Assembly (NCBI GenBank): GCA_934162205.1 | Contig: CAKPIA010000002.1 | Location: forward strand, 124,001-188,000 | Source: an uncultured Clostridia bacterium | Lineage (GTDB): Bacteria; Bacillota; Clostridia; TANB77; CAG-508 | Direction of reading: 5' to 3' | DNA length: 64,000 bases | In this document: piece after piece, positions 32,967 to 41,817 of the stretch | Position numbering within the stretch: the stretch's first letter is position 1 | How the letters are laid out: each line of letters opens with the position of its first letter | The notes under the pieces: generated by a model | The model's input: only the letters and a program-made list of their open reading frames with translations | Told to the model about the DNA's origin: nothing | The model's database searches: none | Translations under genes and position numbers: made by a program

Positions 32967-33524
32967 ATGAGCAAATTTAAAACAATGGTTAGAAAAGATA
33001 TTGAACTTTGTGATGAATATATTGCTAAGAATATGGCTACTCATTCAGAAGTTAATGCTTTATTAGGAAAATATGTAATGGATTATCCTGATTTTAATAA
33101 AAATATTATTGCATATGCTAGTGTTCCAGGGCATGAAACTAATGAAATAGAAAATATTAAAATAATAAAATCGAAGTTAGAATATTTGTTAAATCGAAGT
33201 GATAATCCTGATTTATATAATAAGCAGAATAATTCTGGTATCACCATATCTAATGTAAATAATAACAATAATACAAATAATGTTAATCTTAATATAAGTA
33301 TTGAAGATATAAAATCAAATATTGATGAAAATACATATCTAAGTGATTTGGATAAAAAGGAATTATTAGGCAAATTAGATGAAATAATAGAATTACAAAA
33401 AAGCAAAGAAAGTAAGACTAAAAAATGGGATAAAGCAAAAAAAATTTTAGCATTTTTACTTGATAAGGGTGCAGATATTGCAATTATGTATATTCCACAA
33501 ATATTAAAAGCTTTAGGCAATTAA
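32967..33524 (+). CDS. Unknown protein with Asn-rich linker and hydrophobic C-terminus
   Basis: A 185-residue protein that starts after TTGGAGGT. An N-terminal helical domain (about 1-80) is followed by a polar linker with a run of Asn (NVNNNNNTNNVNLNISIEDI), an acidic helical pair (LSDLDKKELLGKLDEIIELQ) and a C-terminal hydrophobic helix (about 160-182, ILAFLLDKGADIAIMYIPQI). The Asn linker plus NISIEDI and a terminal helix is a layout I associate with proteins of conflict/defence islands, but I cannot name the family. It is followed by the MBL hydrolase with a 16-base gap, so the two are probably co-transcribed. Confidence 0.55.
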   Translation: MSKFKTMVRKDIELCDEYIAKNMATHSEVNALLGKYVMDYPDFNKNIIAYASVPGHETNEIENIKIIKSKLEYLLNRSDNPDLYNKQNNSGITISNVNNNNNTNNVNLNISIEDIKSNIDENTYLSDLDKKELLGKLDEIIELQKSKESKTKKWDKAKKILAFLLDKGADIAIMYIPQILKALGN

Positions 33525-33540
33525 TTTAAAGGAGGAAATT

Positions 33541-34344
33541 ATGGATAAAATTATAATGTTAGGTACAGGTAATGGTGGAACAATTGATTTATACAATACC
33601 TGTTTTGTAATTAAAAATGAAAATGGCAATTTCTTAATTGATACAGGTGGAAGTATTGAAATCATAAAAAGACTAAATCAAGTAGATATAGATTATAAAT
33701 CAATACGTCATATTTTTATATCTCATAGTCATACTGACCACATATTAGGTATATTCTGGCTATTTAAAAGAATAAGTAGAAATGTTATGCACGGTGATAT
33801 AAAAGAAAAAATAAATTTGTATTGTAATGATACAGTATATGAATCTATTAAAGAAGTAGCAAAGTATATACTTCCGGAAAAACTTATGAATGCCATATAT
33901 AGTATTGTAGATTTTAAGGTGTTAAATGATGGAGATAAATATAATATTAACGGAATAGATTATACTTTCTTTGATATTCAAGCAAAAGGAACAAAACAAT
34001 TTGGATTTGAATGTAGTTTAAATGATAAAAGATTAGCATTTCTTGGAGATGAAACTTTAAATCCAAATCTTTATGATAGAATTAAAGGTTTTGATTATGT
34101 TATGCACGAGGCTTTTTGTTTAGATTCAGAAGAAAATATATTCCATGCCTATGAAAAAAATCATTCAACAACAAAAAGTGTTAGTGAAGTAATGAATACA
34201 TTAGAGGTTAAAAATTTAATTTTATATCATACCGAAGAATCTCATAAAGAAAAAAGAAAAGAATTATACACAAAAGAAGCACAAGAATTTTTTAATGGTA
34301 ATGTAATAGTACCAAATGATTTAGAAATTATAGAAATAAATTAG
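33541..34344 (+). CDS. MBL-fold metallo-hydrolase
   Basis: A 267-residue metallo-beta-lactamase-fold hydrolase. The metal motif is HSHTDH (His62, His64, Asp66, His67), followed by LAFLGDETLNP (the Asp ligand) and later His residues (MHEAF, KNHSTTKS, LYHTEES). The order is like the RNase Z/ElaC-related group of MBL proteins, though the substrate is unknown. It starts after AAAGGAGG, 16 bases after the 185-residue gene. It may act on RNA, cyclic nucleotides or small esters. Its presence between an unknown protein and a NUDIX gene in a mobile element suggests an accessory role. Confidence 0.8.
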   Translation: MDKIIMLGTGNGGTIDLYNTCFVIKNENGNFLIDTGGSIEIIKRLNQVDIDYKSIRHIFISHSHTDHILGIFWLFKRISRNVMHGDIKEKINLYCNDTVYESIKEVAKYILPEKLMNAIYSIVDFKVLNDGDKYNINGIDYTFFDIQAKGTKQFGFECSLNDKRLAFLGDETLNPNLYDRIKGFDYVMHEAFCLDSEENIFHAYEKNHSTTKSVSEVMNTLEVKNLILYHTEESHKEKRKELYTKEAQEFFNGNVIVPNDLEIIEIN

Positions 34345-34362
34345 AAAGAGAGTGAATTATAT

Positions 34363-34794
34363 ATGGGAATAGTAATTGTTGGTGGAGTAATTGAAAAAGA
34401 TGGTAAATTTCTTTTAGTTCAAGAGGCACAAGAAAAATGCAGAGGTAAATGGAATATACCGGCAGGGCATTTAGATCCAAATGAAACAATTTTTGATGGA
34501 GCTAAAAGAGAAATTAAAGAAGAAACAGGATGCAATGTTGAATTAACAGGTGTCCTACAAATAGGTAATCGAGTGTTAGAAGATGATGTATTTGTAAGTG
34601 TGATATTTTCAACTAAATTATTAGACGAAAATATTACATACAACCCTAATGAAATACTAGATGTTAAATGGTTCACTTATGAAGAATTGCTTAATATGAA
34701 GGATGAATTAAGGTCATATAATTGGATTATTAACAGCATAACTGCTTTGATTGAAAACAAAGTCGCAGATATTGATTTGGTAAAAATGATGTAA
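34363..34794 (+). CDS. NUDIX hydrolase
   Basis: A 143-residue NUDIX-fold enzyme. The NUDIX box runs from Gly35 (GHLDPNETIFDGAKREIKEE in full) with the catalytic REIKEET segment near 49-55, in the GX5EX7REUXEEXGU pattern. The family cleaves nucleoside diphosphates linked to another group. The protein lies 18 bases after the MBL gene with a GAGAGTG site, so the two share a message. A sanitising or signalling-nucleotide role is possible. The substrate cannot be read from the sequence. Confidence 0.9.
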   Translation: MGIVIVGGVIEKDGKFLLVQEAQEKCRGKWNIPAGHLDPNETIFDGAKREIKEETGCNVELTGVLQIGNRVLEDDVFVSVIFSTKLLDENITYNPNEILDVKWFTYEELLNMKDELRSYNWIINSITALIENKVADIDLVKMM

Positions 34795-34813
34795 TCAATG
34801 GAGTATATAATAA

Positions 34814-35710
34814 ATGAATAATAATTATAATCTATTAAGAAGCAAAGATATAATTGCAATATTAGATGGAGATTTTCAAATAGAAGAAGTTGATGGTATA
34901 AGAATTGCTATGCCATATTTAAGCGGACCAATGCTTTGTGAACTTTCCCAAAAATTTGGATACTATCAGGAATATTACTGGGGAAATAGTTCTAAACCAA
35001 ATTTGAGTAGATGGCAGTATATGGATAATATTTTGGAATATGTTATTAAAGAAAATAAGACAAGCCAACTTTTGTCATATATGATGGAGAAAGAAAGATT
35101 TTCGGATAGTTTGAGAAACCTAAATAATGTAAATGATATAGAAAAAATGTATAAATATATTATAAAAAAAGTTATAGATCAAATTAATTCTATATTGTAT
35201 TTTGGTGGGCACGAATTAGTTATAATTAATAATCAATATATCATCAAGAATATCGATGAGAAAATTAATATCGATGTTCCGAATATAAATATTGTTGATA
35301 GAGATTATATTAAAGATTTATCTGAACGTGCAATGAAAGATATAGATGAAGGAAATTTAGATAGTGCCATTACAAAATCAAGAACCATTTTAGAAGAAAC
35401 TTTTTGTTACGCTATTGAAATTAAAGGAGAAGAACCTTCTGATAGTGGTGATATTGGGAAGTTATATAAACAAGTAAAAGACTTGTATAATATGCATGCA
35501 AATAAAGATATGGATAAAAGAGTTAATAAGTTATTATCTGGGCTTGAAAATATTGTTCAGTCAATTGCTGAAATGAGAAACAATGGAAGTGATTCGCATG
35601 GTCTTGGAAATAAGCGAGTAAATATTTCAGACTACCATGCTAGATTAGCTGTAAATTCTTCTACCACTATGGCTGAATTTATTCTCTCTGTATCTCAGAA
35701 TTCAAAATAA
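34814..35710 (+). CDS. Abortive-infection C-terminal (HEPN-like) protein
   Basis: A 298-residue protein. The N-terminal half (1-150) is of unknown fold. The C-terminal part (about 170-290) matches the Abi_C family: AITKSRTILEETFCYAI, YKQVKDLYNM and the terminal AEMRNNGSDSHGLG. The Arg255-Asn256 to His262 pattern is the Rx4-6H motif of HEPN ribonucleases, which cleave RNA in many phage-defence and toxin systems. It starts 19 bases after NUDIX with a weak site. In the family, these proteins are linked to abortive infection; RNA cleavage here is inferred. A terminator follows some 105 bases later. Confidence 0.8.
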   Translation: MNNNYNLLRSKDIIAILDGDFQIEEVDGIRIAMPYLSGPMLCELSQKFGYYQEYYWGNSSKPNLSRWQYMDNILEYVIKENKTSQLLSYMMEKERFSDSLRNLNNVNDIEKMYKYIIKKVIDQINSILYFGGHELVIINNQYIIKNIDEKINIDVPNINIVDRDYIKDLSERAMKDIDEGNLDSAITKSRTILEETFCYAIEIKGEEPSDSGDIGKLYKQVKDLYNMHANKDMDKRVNKLLSGLENIVQSIAEMRNNGSDSHGLGNKRVNISDYHARLAVNSSTTMAEFILSVSQNSK

Positions 35711-35727
35711 TAATTTGAAGTTAAGGG

Positions 35728-35800
35728 TATGGGAATTCCCATAATAGAATTTATGCGGGAGTATAAATTCAGTGCTGGCTAGACACTACTTTTACTCCCA
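35728..35800. other. Palindrome and hairpin region after the Abi gene
   Basis: A perfect 16-base palindrome (35728-35743, TATGGGAATTCCCATA) is followed by an interrupted stem (GGGAGTA near 35757 with TACTCCC near 35793) that encloses AGTGCTGGCTAGACACT. It may be a recombinase or regulator site at the end of the cargo genes. Confidence 0.4.
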
Positions 35801-35815
35801 CATTGGAAAACATAG

Positions 35816-35859
35816 AAAAAGAGGATTAAATTATTTTGATAATTTTTTCCTCTTTTTTT
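35816..35859. terminator. Bidirectional terminator between Abi gene and TnpV
   Basis: A 10-base-pair stem (AAAAAGAGGA with TCCTCTTTTT) with a 22-base loop and A/T runs on both sides lies between convergent genes. Confidence 0.75.
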
Positions 35860-35867
35860 GAGATTAT

Positions 35868-36224
35868 TTATACAAAAACATATTCATTTAAGACAATTTC
35901 CTCAGCCATATTTTTGTAATTATTCATTAACTTTGTCCACTCAATTGGATTTAATTCTTTACTTTTTTCAGGCAGTCTTTCATCGCTTTTGATATAATCA
36001 TCCATTAGTATTTTGTATAAACTTTCACAAGAATCACTGACTAAAAGAAGATGATGAGTAAGTTTATTTGTTATCAATAGTGTTTCATAAAGTGCTTGTT
36101 TGTTTTGTGCAATAAAGTGTAATCTTAGTATTCCGTATTTGCCAATTCTTCCACATTCTTCCTCTTTTTCTAAATATAAATTTGGTATTAAATAATCTTC
36201 TTGTCTTGTATATTTTATTTCCAT
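35868..36224 (-). CDS. TnpV-family transposon protein
   Basis: A 118-residue protein that matches the TnpV family found with Tn4451-type serine recombinases. The opening EIKYTRQEDYLIPNLYL, the IGKYGILRLHF stretch and the closing NPIEWTKLMNNYKNMAEEIVLNE are characteristic. TnpV has no proven function in transposition. It lies 24 bases downstream of the recombinase on the same strand, as expected for a co-transcribed pair. This gene is what links the element to the Tn4451 group rather than to phages. Confidence 0.8.
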   Translation of the reverse strand: MEIKYTRQEDYLIPNLYLEKEEECGRIGKYGILRLHFIAQNKQALYETLLITNKLTHHLLLVSDSCESLYKILMDDYIKSDERLPEKSKELNPIEWTKLMNNYKNMAEEIVLNEYVFV

Positions 36225-36248
36225 AGTTTTATCAATCCTTTCTTAATT

Positions 36249-38030
36249 TTAAACATTTATTAGTTCTGTTTTTGGTATAAGAATTAAAGTATCAACTATA
36301 TTGTTGCCTTCAATATAAGGACAATTTATTATTCCATCTACATAGAAATGTTCTTTCATTAAATTAATATAGTTGTTTAATTCTTCTTCAGAATATAGAT
36401 TATTTTCTATTTTTTCTAATGACATAATGGTATAATCTTTTTGTAATTCTAATAATTTTTCTTTATTAATTTGTTCTTTATAAGTTATACCAATATTATT
36501 ATTAGTTAGTAGTTCATTTAAATAATCAATATAATCTTGTGTACTTTTTGAGATAAATTCTTCAGTAAATTTGATATTTTTAATCTCAATATTGTAGTTA
36601 TCATCTCTAATTATTTCAATAGAAGATATTAATCTATTAATTAATTCTTTTTGTGCTTTTCTATTTAAACTATCAAATAAATAAGCAAAACTTAAATTAT
36701 TTTTAAATATAAAATCTCCATTATCTTCTTCATAATCTAATTTTTTTAGAAGTTCTACTGTGTATTCTTTAAAGTCATTATCTGGATCAAGAGTAGTTTT
36801 CTTTTTAGTTAGTTTATCAATCTCTTTTTTAATAACATCATTTTTATGATTAATAGTTTCTACATCAAGAGTAGAACTTAAATATAAGTCAACTAATCTT
36901 TTTTCTTGAACTTTTAATTTTTCAATGGCTTTGTCTATTTCCTTTACTTCTTTACTTTTGGTAGAACTACAAGTAATTATTTCGTTAGAATTATCATACA
37001 TAAATCTAGTTAATTCATTTAAAATTCTTTTTAATTTATCTTCAATTTTATCTGAATTATAATGATAACCATAACCTTTGCAATTAGAGTTTTTACATCT
37101 TAAATGATAATAAATTTTAGTTTCATTCTTATACTTTTTAAATGATTCACTAGCAGCAAGTATTTCATTACATATTGGACATTTTACTAATCCTGCAAAT
37201 AAATGAATATGCTCTCCATAGTTTGGATGTTTATTTTTTTCTAAATTTGCTCTTGTCGTGTTCCAAGTAGTTATATCAATAATTGGCTCACAATAGTCTT
37301 CAACTCTTAAAACATCCTGTGGTTTTCTTTTATACTTTCCATACTCAAATACACCAATATAAATAGAATTAGTAAGTATCTTATAAACTCTATCTGCTTT
37401 CCATTTGCCTAGTTTTAAATAAGCGTTATTATCTTTCATAATAGTTGCAATATTTCTAGTAGAATGTCCTATTTTACATAGTTCAAATATCTCTTTAACA
37501 ACTTGTGATTCAATAGGTTCTACTTCTAAATGACCAGTTTCTTTGTTTCTAATATAGCCATAAGGTGCTTTACTTGGGTGTATTTTTTCAAGTGCCATTT
37601 CTTCCATTGCTCGTTTAGTTCTTGCCCCAATTTCTTTCCTTTCACGTTGACCGAATACTAAATTCATACCAAATATCATTTCACCATTAGCAGTAGATAC
37701 ATCATAAGGTTCAAGTATTAATTCAATCTTAACATCGTGTTCTTCACAGTAATTAAGTAGCCAGAATCCATCATAATTATTTCTAGTTAATCTATCTACT
37801 TTAATAGCAATCAACTTATCAATTTTCTTTGATTTGATATCTTTTAATAATCTTTGCATTTCAGGTCTCATTAAATCTTTACCAGAATGTCCTGCATCAT
37901 TATAGACATCCACAATATCATAATTATTCTTTTCACAATATTCTTTTATCATTCGAAGTTGTGAATCAATAGAATAGCCATTATCTCTTTGGTCATCAGT
38001 AGATACTCTTACATAAACTCCACATCTCAT
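36249..38030 (-). CDS. Large serine recombinase (TnpX-like)
   Basis: A 593-residue recombinase. The resolvase catalytic domain (1-150) has nucleophile Ser10 in VYVRVSTDDQ and the arginine motif DRLTRNNYDG. A recombinase domain (about 160-270) follows, then a zinc-ribbon with CPICNEIL and a second Cys pair (CKNSNCKGYG), and a long coiled-coil stretch (about 355-430). This is the architecture of large serine integrases and TnpX-type transposases. It starts at ATG 38030 after AAAGGAGG. It should mediate excision and insertion of the surrounding 5.7 kb element. All catalytic motifs are intact. Confidence 0.93.
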   Translation of the reverse strand: MRCGVYVRVSTDDQRDNGYSIDSQLRMIKEYCEKNNYDIVDVYNDAGHSGKDLMRPEMQRLLKDIKSKKIDKLIAIKVDRLTRNNYDGFWLLNYCEEHDVKIELILEPYDVSTANGEMIFGMNLVFGQRERKEIGARTKRAMEEMALEKIHPSKAPYGYIRNKETGHLEVEPIESQVVKEIFELCKIGHSTRNIATIMKDNNAYLKLGKWKADRVYKILTNSIYIGVFEYGKYKRKPQDVLRVEDYCEPIIDITTWNTTRANLEKNKHPNYGEHIHLFAGLVKCPICNEILAASESFKKYKNETKIYYHLRCKNSNCKGYGYHYNSDKIEDKLKRILNELTRFMYDNSNEIITCSSTKSKEVKEIDKAIEKLKVQEKRLVDLYLSSTLDVETINHKNDVIKKEIDKLTKKKTTLDPDNDFKEYTVELLKKLDYEEDNGDFIFKNNLSFAYLFDSLNRKAQKELINRLISSIEIIRDDNYNIEIKNIKFTEEFISKSTQDYIDYLNELLTNNNIGITYKEQINKEKLLELQKDYTIMSLEKIENNLYSEEELNNYINLMKEHFYVDGIINCPYIEGNNIVDTLILIPKTELINV

Positions 38031-38116
38031 AATTTTCCTCCTTTCCTCAAATTTTGAGAAATATTAAATACCTCTCATATGTTTCCTCACTTAAATGCAA
38101 AAAGTGTACCCTAAAT

Positions 38117-38395
38117 TTAAAAATTTCTTAAAAAAGTTTCAATTTCTTTCAAATTATACTTTTCTTTACGCTCTTTAATGTAGAATGGTTTATTACTAAT
38201 TTCATTTACTTTATATTCAAATATAGTAATAGTAATGGGATATATAATTAGATACTCGGTTGGTTCAATAAACTGCAAATTAGTATTTAGAAGAACTTTA
38301 ACTTTTCCTTTTTTAGTTTTATAAGTAAATTCTTTAATAAGTTCTAGTAGTTTAGGATTAGGTTTGAGTTCTTGGGTAATTTTAAATTCAAGCAT
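38117..38395 (-). CDS. Small hypothetical protein of the element
   Basis: A 92-residue soluble protein starting at ATG 38395, seven or so bases after GGAGGAC. A longer version beginning at a TTG at 38458 is not supported. It alternates beta strands and Lys-rich segments (KGKVKVLLNTN, YLIIYPITITIFEYK) and ends with a helix. I do not recognise the family. It is upstream of the recombinase on the same strand and at the tRNA end of the element. Its position is where excision factors often lie, but nothing in the sequence shows that role. Confidence 0.5.
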   Translation of the reverse strand: MLEFKITQELKPNPKLLELIKEFTYKTKKGKVKVLLNTNLQFIEPTEYLIIYPITITIFEYKVNEISNKPFYIKERKEKYNLKEIETFLRNF

Positions 38396-38472
38396 AAAAA
38401 ATGTCCTCCTTCCTAGAAAGAGAACATTATCTTTATATTTGGTAGAACAAGCCTTCAAGCCTGACTACGGAC

Positions 38473-38519
38473 AAAATAAAAACTTACGAACTTTAATTAG
38501 TCCGTAAGTTGTCTTCAAA

Positions 38520-38527
<8 letters not shown>
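38473..38527. repeat. Right direct repeat of the element, containing the tRNA-Gly terminator
   Basis: The counterpart of 32775-32827. On the minus strand it holds the tRNA-Gly 3' end (to 38520) and its terminator, an 11-base-pair hairpin (38510-38500 with 38491-38481) followed by T residues. The first 22 bases are identical to the left copy. Confidence 0.65.
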
Positions 38528-38593
<66 letters not shown>

Positions 38594-38603
38594 ATCTAAA
38601 ACC

Positions 38604-38632
38604 ATTATAAAATATAAAGACATTTTTTTCAA
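38604..38632 (-). promoter_or_regulatory. Predicted promoter of tRNA-Gly
   Basis: On the minus strand TTGAAA (38632-38627), 17 bases, and a perfect TATAAT (38609-38604), 11 bases before the tRNA 5' end. Confidence 0.7.
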
Positions 38633-38734
38633 GTATTTTTATATTTTGATTGATAATAAAAAATAGATATGTTATTATAATTTCGAAAAAAATAGCAAAT
38701 AATAAATGTAGTTATTTTAAGGAGGAAAAAACGG

Positions 38735-40972
38735 ATGAAATTTGAAGAATGGAAAGATTTTAATAAAGGTGAATGGCAAGATGAAATAAATGTAAGAGAT
38801 TTTATTCAAAGAAACTATACACCATATGAAGGAGATGAAAGTTTTTTAGTTGGAACAACAGAAAAAACAAACAAATTATGGAATGAAGTTTTAGAATTAT
38901 ATAAAAAGGAAAAAGATTCAGAAGGTGGAGTTTTAGATATAGACACAAAAACAGTATCAACAATATCAGCACATGAAGCGGGATATATAGATGAAGAATT
39001 AGAAGACATTGTTGGACTTCAAACAGACAAGCCATTAAAAAGAGCAATAATGCCATTTGGTGGAATAAGAATAGTTGAAAAATCATGTGAAGCATATGGT
39101 AGAAAAGTTGACCCAGAAACAGATGAAATATTTCATAAATATAGAAAAACACATAATGATGGTGTGTTTAGTGTATATACACCAGATATTAGAGCTGCAA
39201 GAAGTTCTCACTTAATTACAGGACTTCCAGATGGATATGGAAGAGGAAGAATTATAGGAGATTACAGAAGAGTTACACTTTATGGTGTTGATGTATTAAT
39301 AGAAGAAAAGAAAGATGAATTAAACCAATTAGATGTAGACTGCTTTACAGAAGAAATAATAAGAGAAAGAGAAGAAATAAGTGAACAAATAAATGCACTT
39401 AACGAATTAAAAGTTATGGCATCTAAATATGGCTTTGATATTTCTAAACCAGCTCAAAATTCAAAAGAAGCAGTTCAATGGTTGTATTTTGGATATTTAG
39501 CAGCAATAAAAGATCAAAATGGTGCTGCAATGAGTTTAGGAAGAACCTCTACATTTTTAGATATATATTTTGAAAGAGATTTAAAAAATGGAACAATTAC
39601 AGAAGAAGAAGTTCAAGAAATAATGGACCATTTTATAATGAAATTAAGATTAGTAAGATTTTTAAGAACACCAGAATACAATGAATTATTTAGTGGAGAC
39701 CCTGTATGGGTAACAGAAAGTATTGGTGGTATGGGAATTGATGGTAGAACATTAGTTACAAAAAATTCATTTAGAATTTTACACACATTAGAAAATCTTG
39801 GGCCAGCTCCAGAACCAAATTTAACAGTTCTATGGTCAACAAGATTACCAGAAGGATTTAAAAGATATACTTCTAAATTATCAATAAAAACATCATCAAT
39901 ACAATATGAAAATGATGATGTTATGAGAATAACATTAGGAGATGATTATGGAATAGCATGTTGTGTATCGCCTATGAAAATAGGAAAGCAAATGCAATTC
40001 TTTGGAGCTAGAGCTAATTTAGCTAAAACACTATTATATGCAATAAATGGTGGTAGAGATGAAAAATCTGGAAAACAAGTTACACCAAAATTTGCTCCAA
40101 TAACTTCAGAATATTTAGATTATGAAGAAGTTATGGAAAAATTTGATCAAATGATGGATTATGTTGCAAAAATATATATAAAAGCATTAGACGCAATTCA
40201 TTATATGCACGATAAATACTCATATGAAGCAATAGAAATGGCTTTACATGATAAAGATATATTACAAACAATGGCATGTGGAATAGCTGGACTTTCAGTA
40301 GTTGCAGACTCACTTTCAGCTATAAAATATGCAAAAGTAAAAGTTATTAGAGACGAAACAGGGCTAGCAGTTGATTATGAAGTTGATGGCGACTTCCCTA
40401 AATTTGGAAATGATGATGACAGAGTTGACCAAATTGCAGTTGATATAGTAAGAACATTTATTAAAAAATTAAGAAAATATCCTACTTATAAAAATTCAAA
40501 ACACACATTATCAATTCTTACAATTACATCAAATGTAGTTTATGGTAAAGCTACTGGAAATACACCTGATGGAAGAAAAGCAGGAGCACCATTTGGACCA
40601 GGAGCAAATCCTTTACATGGAAGAGATACAAATGGAGCATTGGCAGTTATGAATTCTATTGCAAAATTACCATTTGATGCAGCAGAAGATGGAATTTCAT
40701 ATACATTTGCAATAACACCAAATACTTTAGGAAAAGATGAAGAAACTAAAGTAAATAATATGGTTAGTATGTTAGATGGATTTTTTGCACAAACTGGACA
40801 TCATATAAATGTAAACGTTTTTGATAGAAGTTTGTTAGAAGATGCTATGGAACATCCAGAAAAATATCCTCAACTTACAATTCGTGTATCAGGATATGCA
40901 GTTAATTTTGTAAAATTAACAAGAGAGCAACAACTAGACGTAATAAACAGAACTATACATGAAAGAATTTAA
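38735..40972 (+). CDS. pflB: Pyruvate formate-lyase
   Basis: A 745-residue glycyl-radical enzyme that converts pyruvate and CoA to acetyl-CoA and formate in anaerobic metabolism. The active-site pair Cys409-Cys410 lies in YGIACCVSPM. The radical glycine is Gly720 in IRVSGYAVNF. The TPDGRKAGAPFGPGANP block is also diagnostic. Length is typical. It follows AAGGAGG, and its activase follows in the same operon after a strong intercistronic hairpin. It should only be active without oxygen, in agreement with a strictly or facultatively anaerobic host. Confidence 0.97.
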   Translation: MKFEEWKDFNKGEWQDEINVRDFIQRNYTPYEGDESFLVGTTEKTNKLWNEVLELYKKEKDSEGGVLDIDTKTVSTISAHEAGYIDEELEDIVGLQTDKPLKRAIMPFGGIRIVEKSCEAYGRKVDPETDEIFHKYRKTHNDGVFSVYTPDIRAARSSHLITGLPDGYGRGRIIGDYRRVTLYGVDVLIEEKKDELNQLDVDCFTEEIIREREEISEQINALNELKVMASKYGFDISKPAQNSKEAVQWLYFGYLAAIKDQNGAAMSLGRTSTFLDIYFERDLKNGTITEEEVQEIMDHFIMKLRLVRFLRTPEYNELFSGDPVWVTESIGGMGIDGRTLVTKNSFRILHTLENLGPAPEPNLTVLWSTRLPEGFKRYTSKLSIKTSSIQYENDDVMRITLGDDYGIACCVSPMKIGKQMQFFGARANLAKTLLYAINGGRDEKSGKQVTPKFAPITSEYLDYEEVMEKFDQMMDYVAKIYIKALDAIHYMHDKYSYEAIEMALHDKDILQTMACGIAGLSVVADSLSAIKYAKVKVIRDETGLAVDYEVDGDFPKFGNDDDRVDQIAVDIVRTFIKKLRKYPTYKNSKHTLSILTITSNVVYGKATGNTPDGRKAGAPFGPGANPLHGRDTNGALAVMNSIAKLPFDAAEDGISYTFAITPNTLGKDEETKVNNMVSMLDGFFAQTGHHINVNVFDRSLLEDAMEHPEKYPQLTIRVSGYAVNFVKLTREQQLDVINRTIHERI

Positions 40973-40978
40973 TATAAC

Positions 40979-41010
40979 AGTAGTATCACAAGTTTTCTTG
41001 TGATACTACT
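40979..41010 (+). other. Intercistronic hairpin between pflB and pflA
   Basis: A 14-base-pair perfect stem (40979-40992 with 40997-41010) with loop TTTT is not followed by a T-run. It may be a partial terminator or a stabilising/processing structure that lets the enzyme be made in excess over its activase. Confidence 0.6.
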
Positions 41011-41027
41011 TATATAAAGGAGTTTAT

Positions 41028-41765
41028 ATGGAAAAAGATTTAGACTTAAGATATTATGCTAAAGTTCATTCAACAGAAACATTTGGAACTGTTGATGGAC
41101 CAGGAATTCGTTTTGTATTGTTTTTACAAGGATGTCATTTAAAATGTAAATACTGCCATAATAGAGATACTTGGGACATTTCCGGAGGAGAATACAAAAC
41201 ATTAGATGAAATTTTTGATAAAATAATAAGATACAAAAATTATATTGTACCTTCTGGTGGTGGGGTTACTGTAACAGGAGGAGAACCTTTAATTCAAGTA
41301 AAATTTATAATAGAATTGTTTAAAAAACTAAAAGAAAATGGAATAAATACATGTATAGATACTTCTGGAATGTTTCCAATAACAGATGATGTAAAAGAAG
41401 TGTTAAAATATACAGATTTAGTATTACTTGATATTAAACATATTGATGATGAAAAGTGCAAAGATTTAGTTGGATTTTCAAATAAAAAGGAATTAGAATT
41501 TGCTAGATATTTAAGTGATAACAATATTCATATGTGGATCAGACAAGTTCTTGTACCTACTTTAACAGATAATGAGGAAGATTTAAAAAGATTAAAAGAA
41601 TTTATATCTTCTTTGAAAACAGTAGATAAGGTGGAAATTTTACCATATCATAGTACTGGAAAGTACAAATGGAAAGAACTTGGACTTGAATATGAATTAG
41701 AAAATATTAGAGAAGCTACTAATGAAGATGTAAAAAGAGCAAAAGAAATATTAGGTATAAATTAA
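41028..41765 (+). CDS. pflA: Pyruvate formate-lyase-activating enzyme
   Basis: A 245-residue radical SAM enzyme that places the glycyl radical on PflB. The cluster-binding motif CxxxCxxC is Cys36, Cys40, Cys43 (GCHLKCKYCHN), and GGGVTVTGGEP (SAM-binding) and DIKHIDDEKC follow. Length is normal. It starts after AAAGGAG, 55 bases after pflB, and is followed by a convergent terminator. The pair is self-sufficient for the pyruvate-to-formate step, and the order pflB-pflA is standard. Confidence 0.96.
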   Translation: MEKDLDLRYYAKVHSTETFGTVDGPGIRFVLFLQGCHLKCKYCHNRDTWDISGGEYKTLDEIFDKIIRYKNYIVPSGGGVTVTGGEPLIQVKFIIELFKKLKENGINTCIDTSGMFPITDDVKEVLKYTDLVLLDIKHIDDEKCKDLVGFSNKKELEFARYLSDNNIHMWIRQVLVPTLTDNEEDLKRLKEFISSLKTVDKVEILPYHSTGKYKWKELGLEYELENIREATNEDVKRAKEILGIN

Positions 41766-41817
41766 AAAGAACAATACTAAAATAAAAATTATAAATTATT
41801 TTAGTATTGTTCTTTTT
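41764..41817. terminator. Bidirectional terminator
   Basis: A 20-base-pair perfect stem (41764-41783 with 41798-41817) lies between pflA and the convergent rluA-type pseudogene. Confidence 0.85.
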
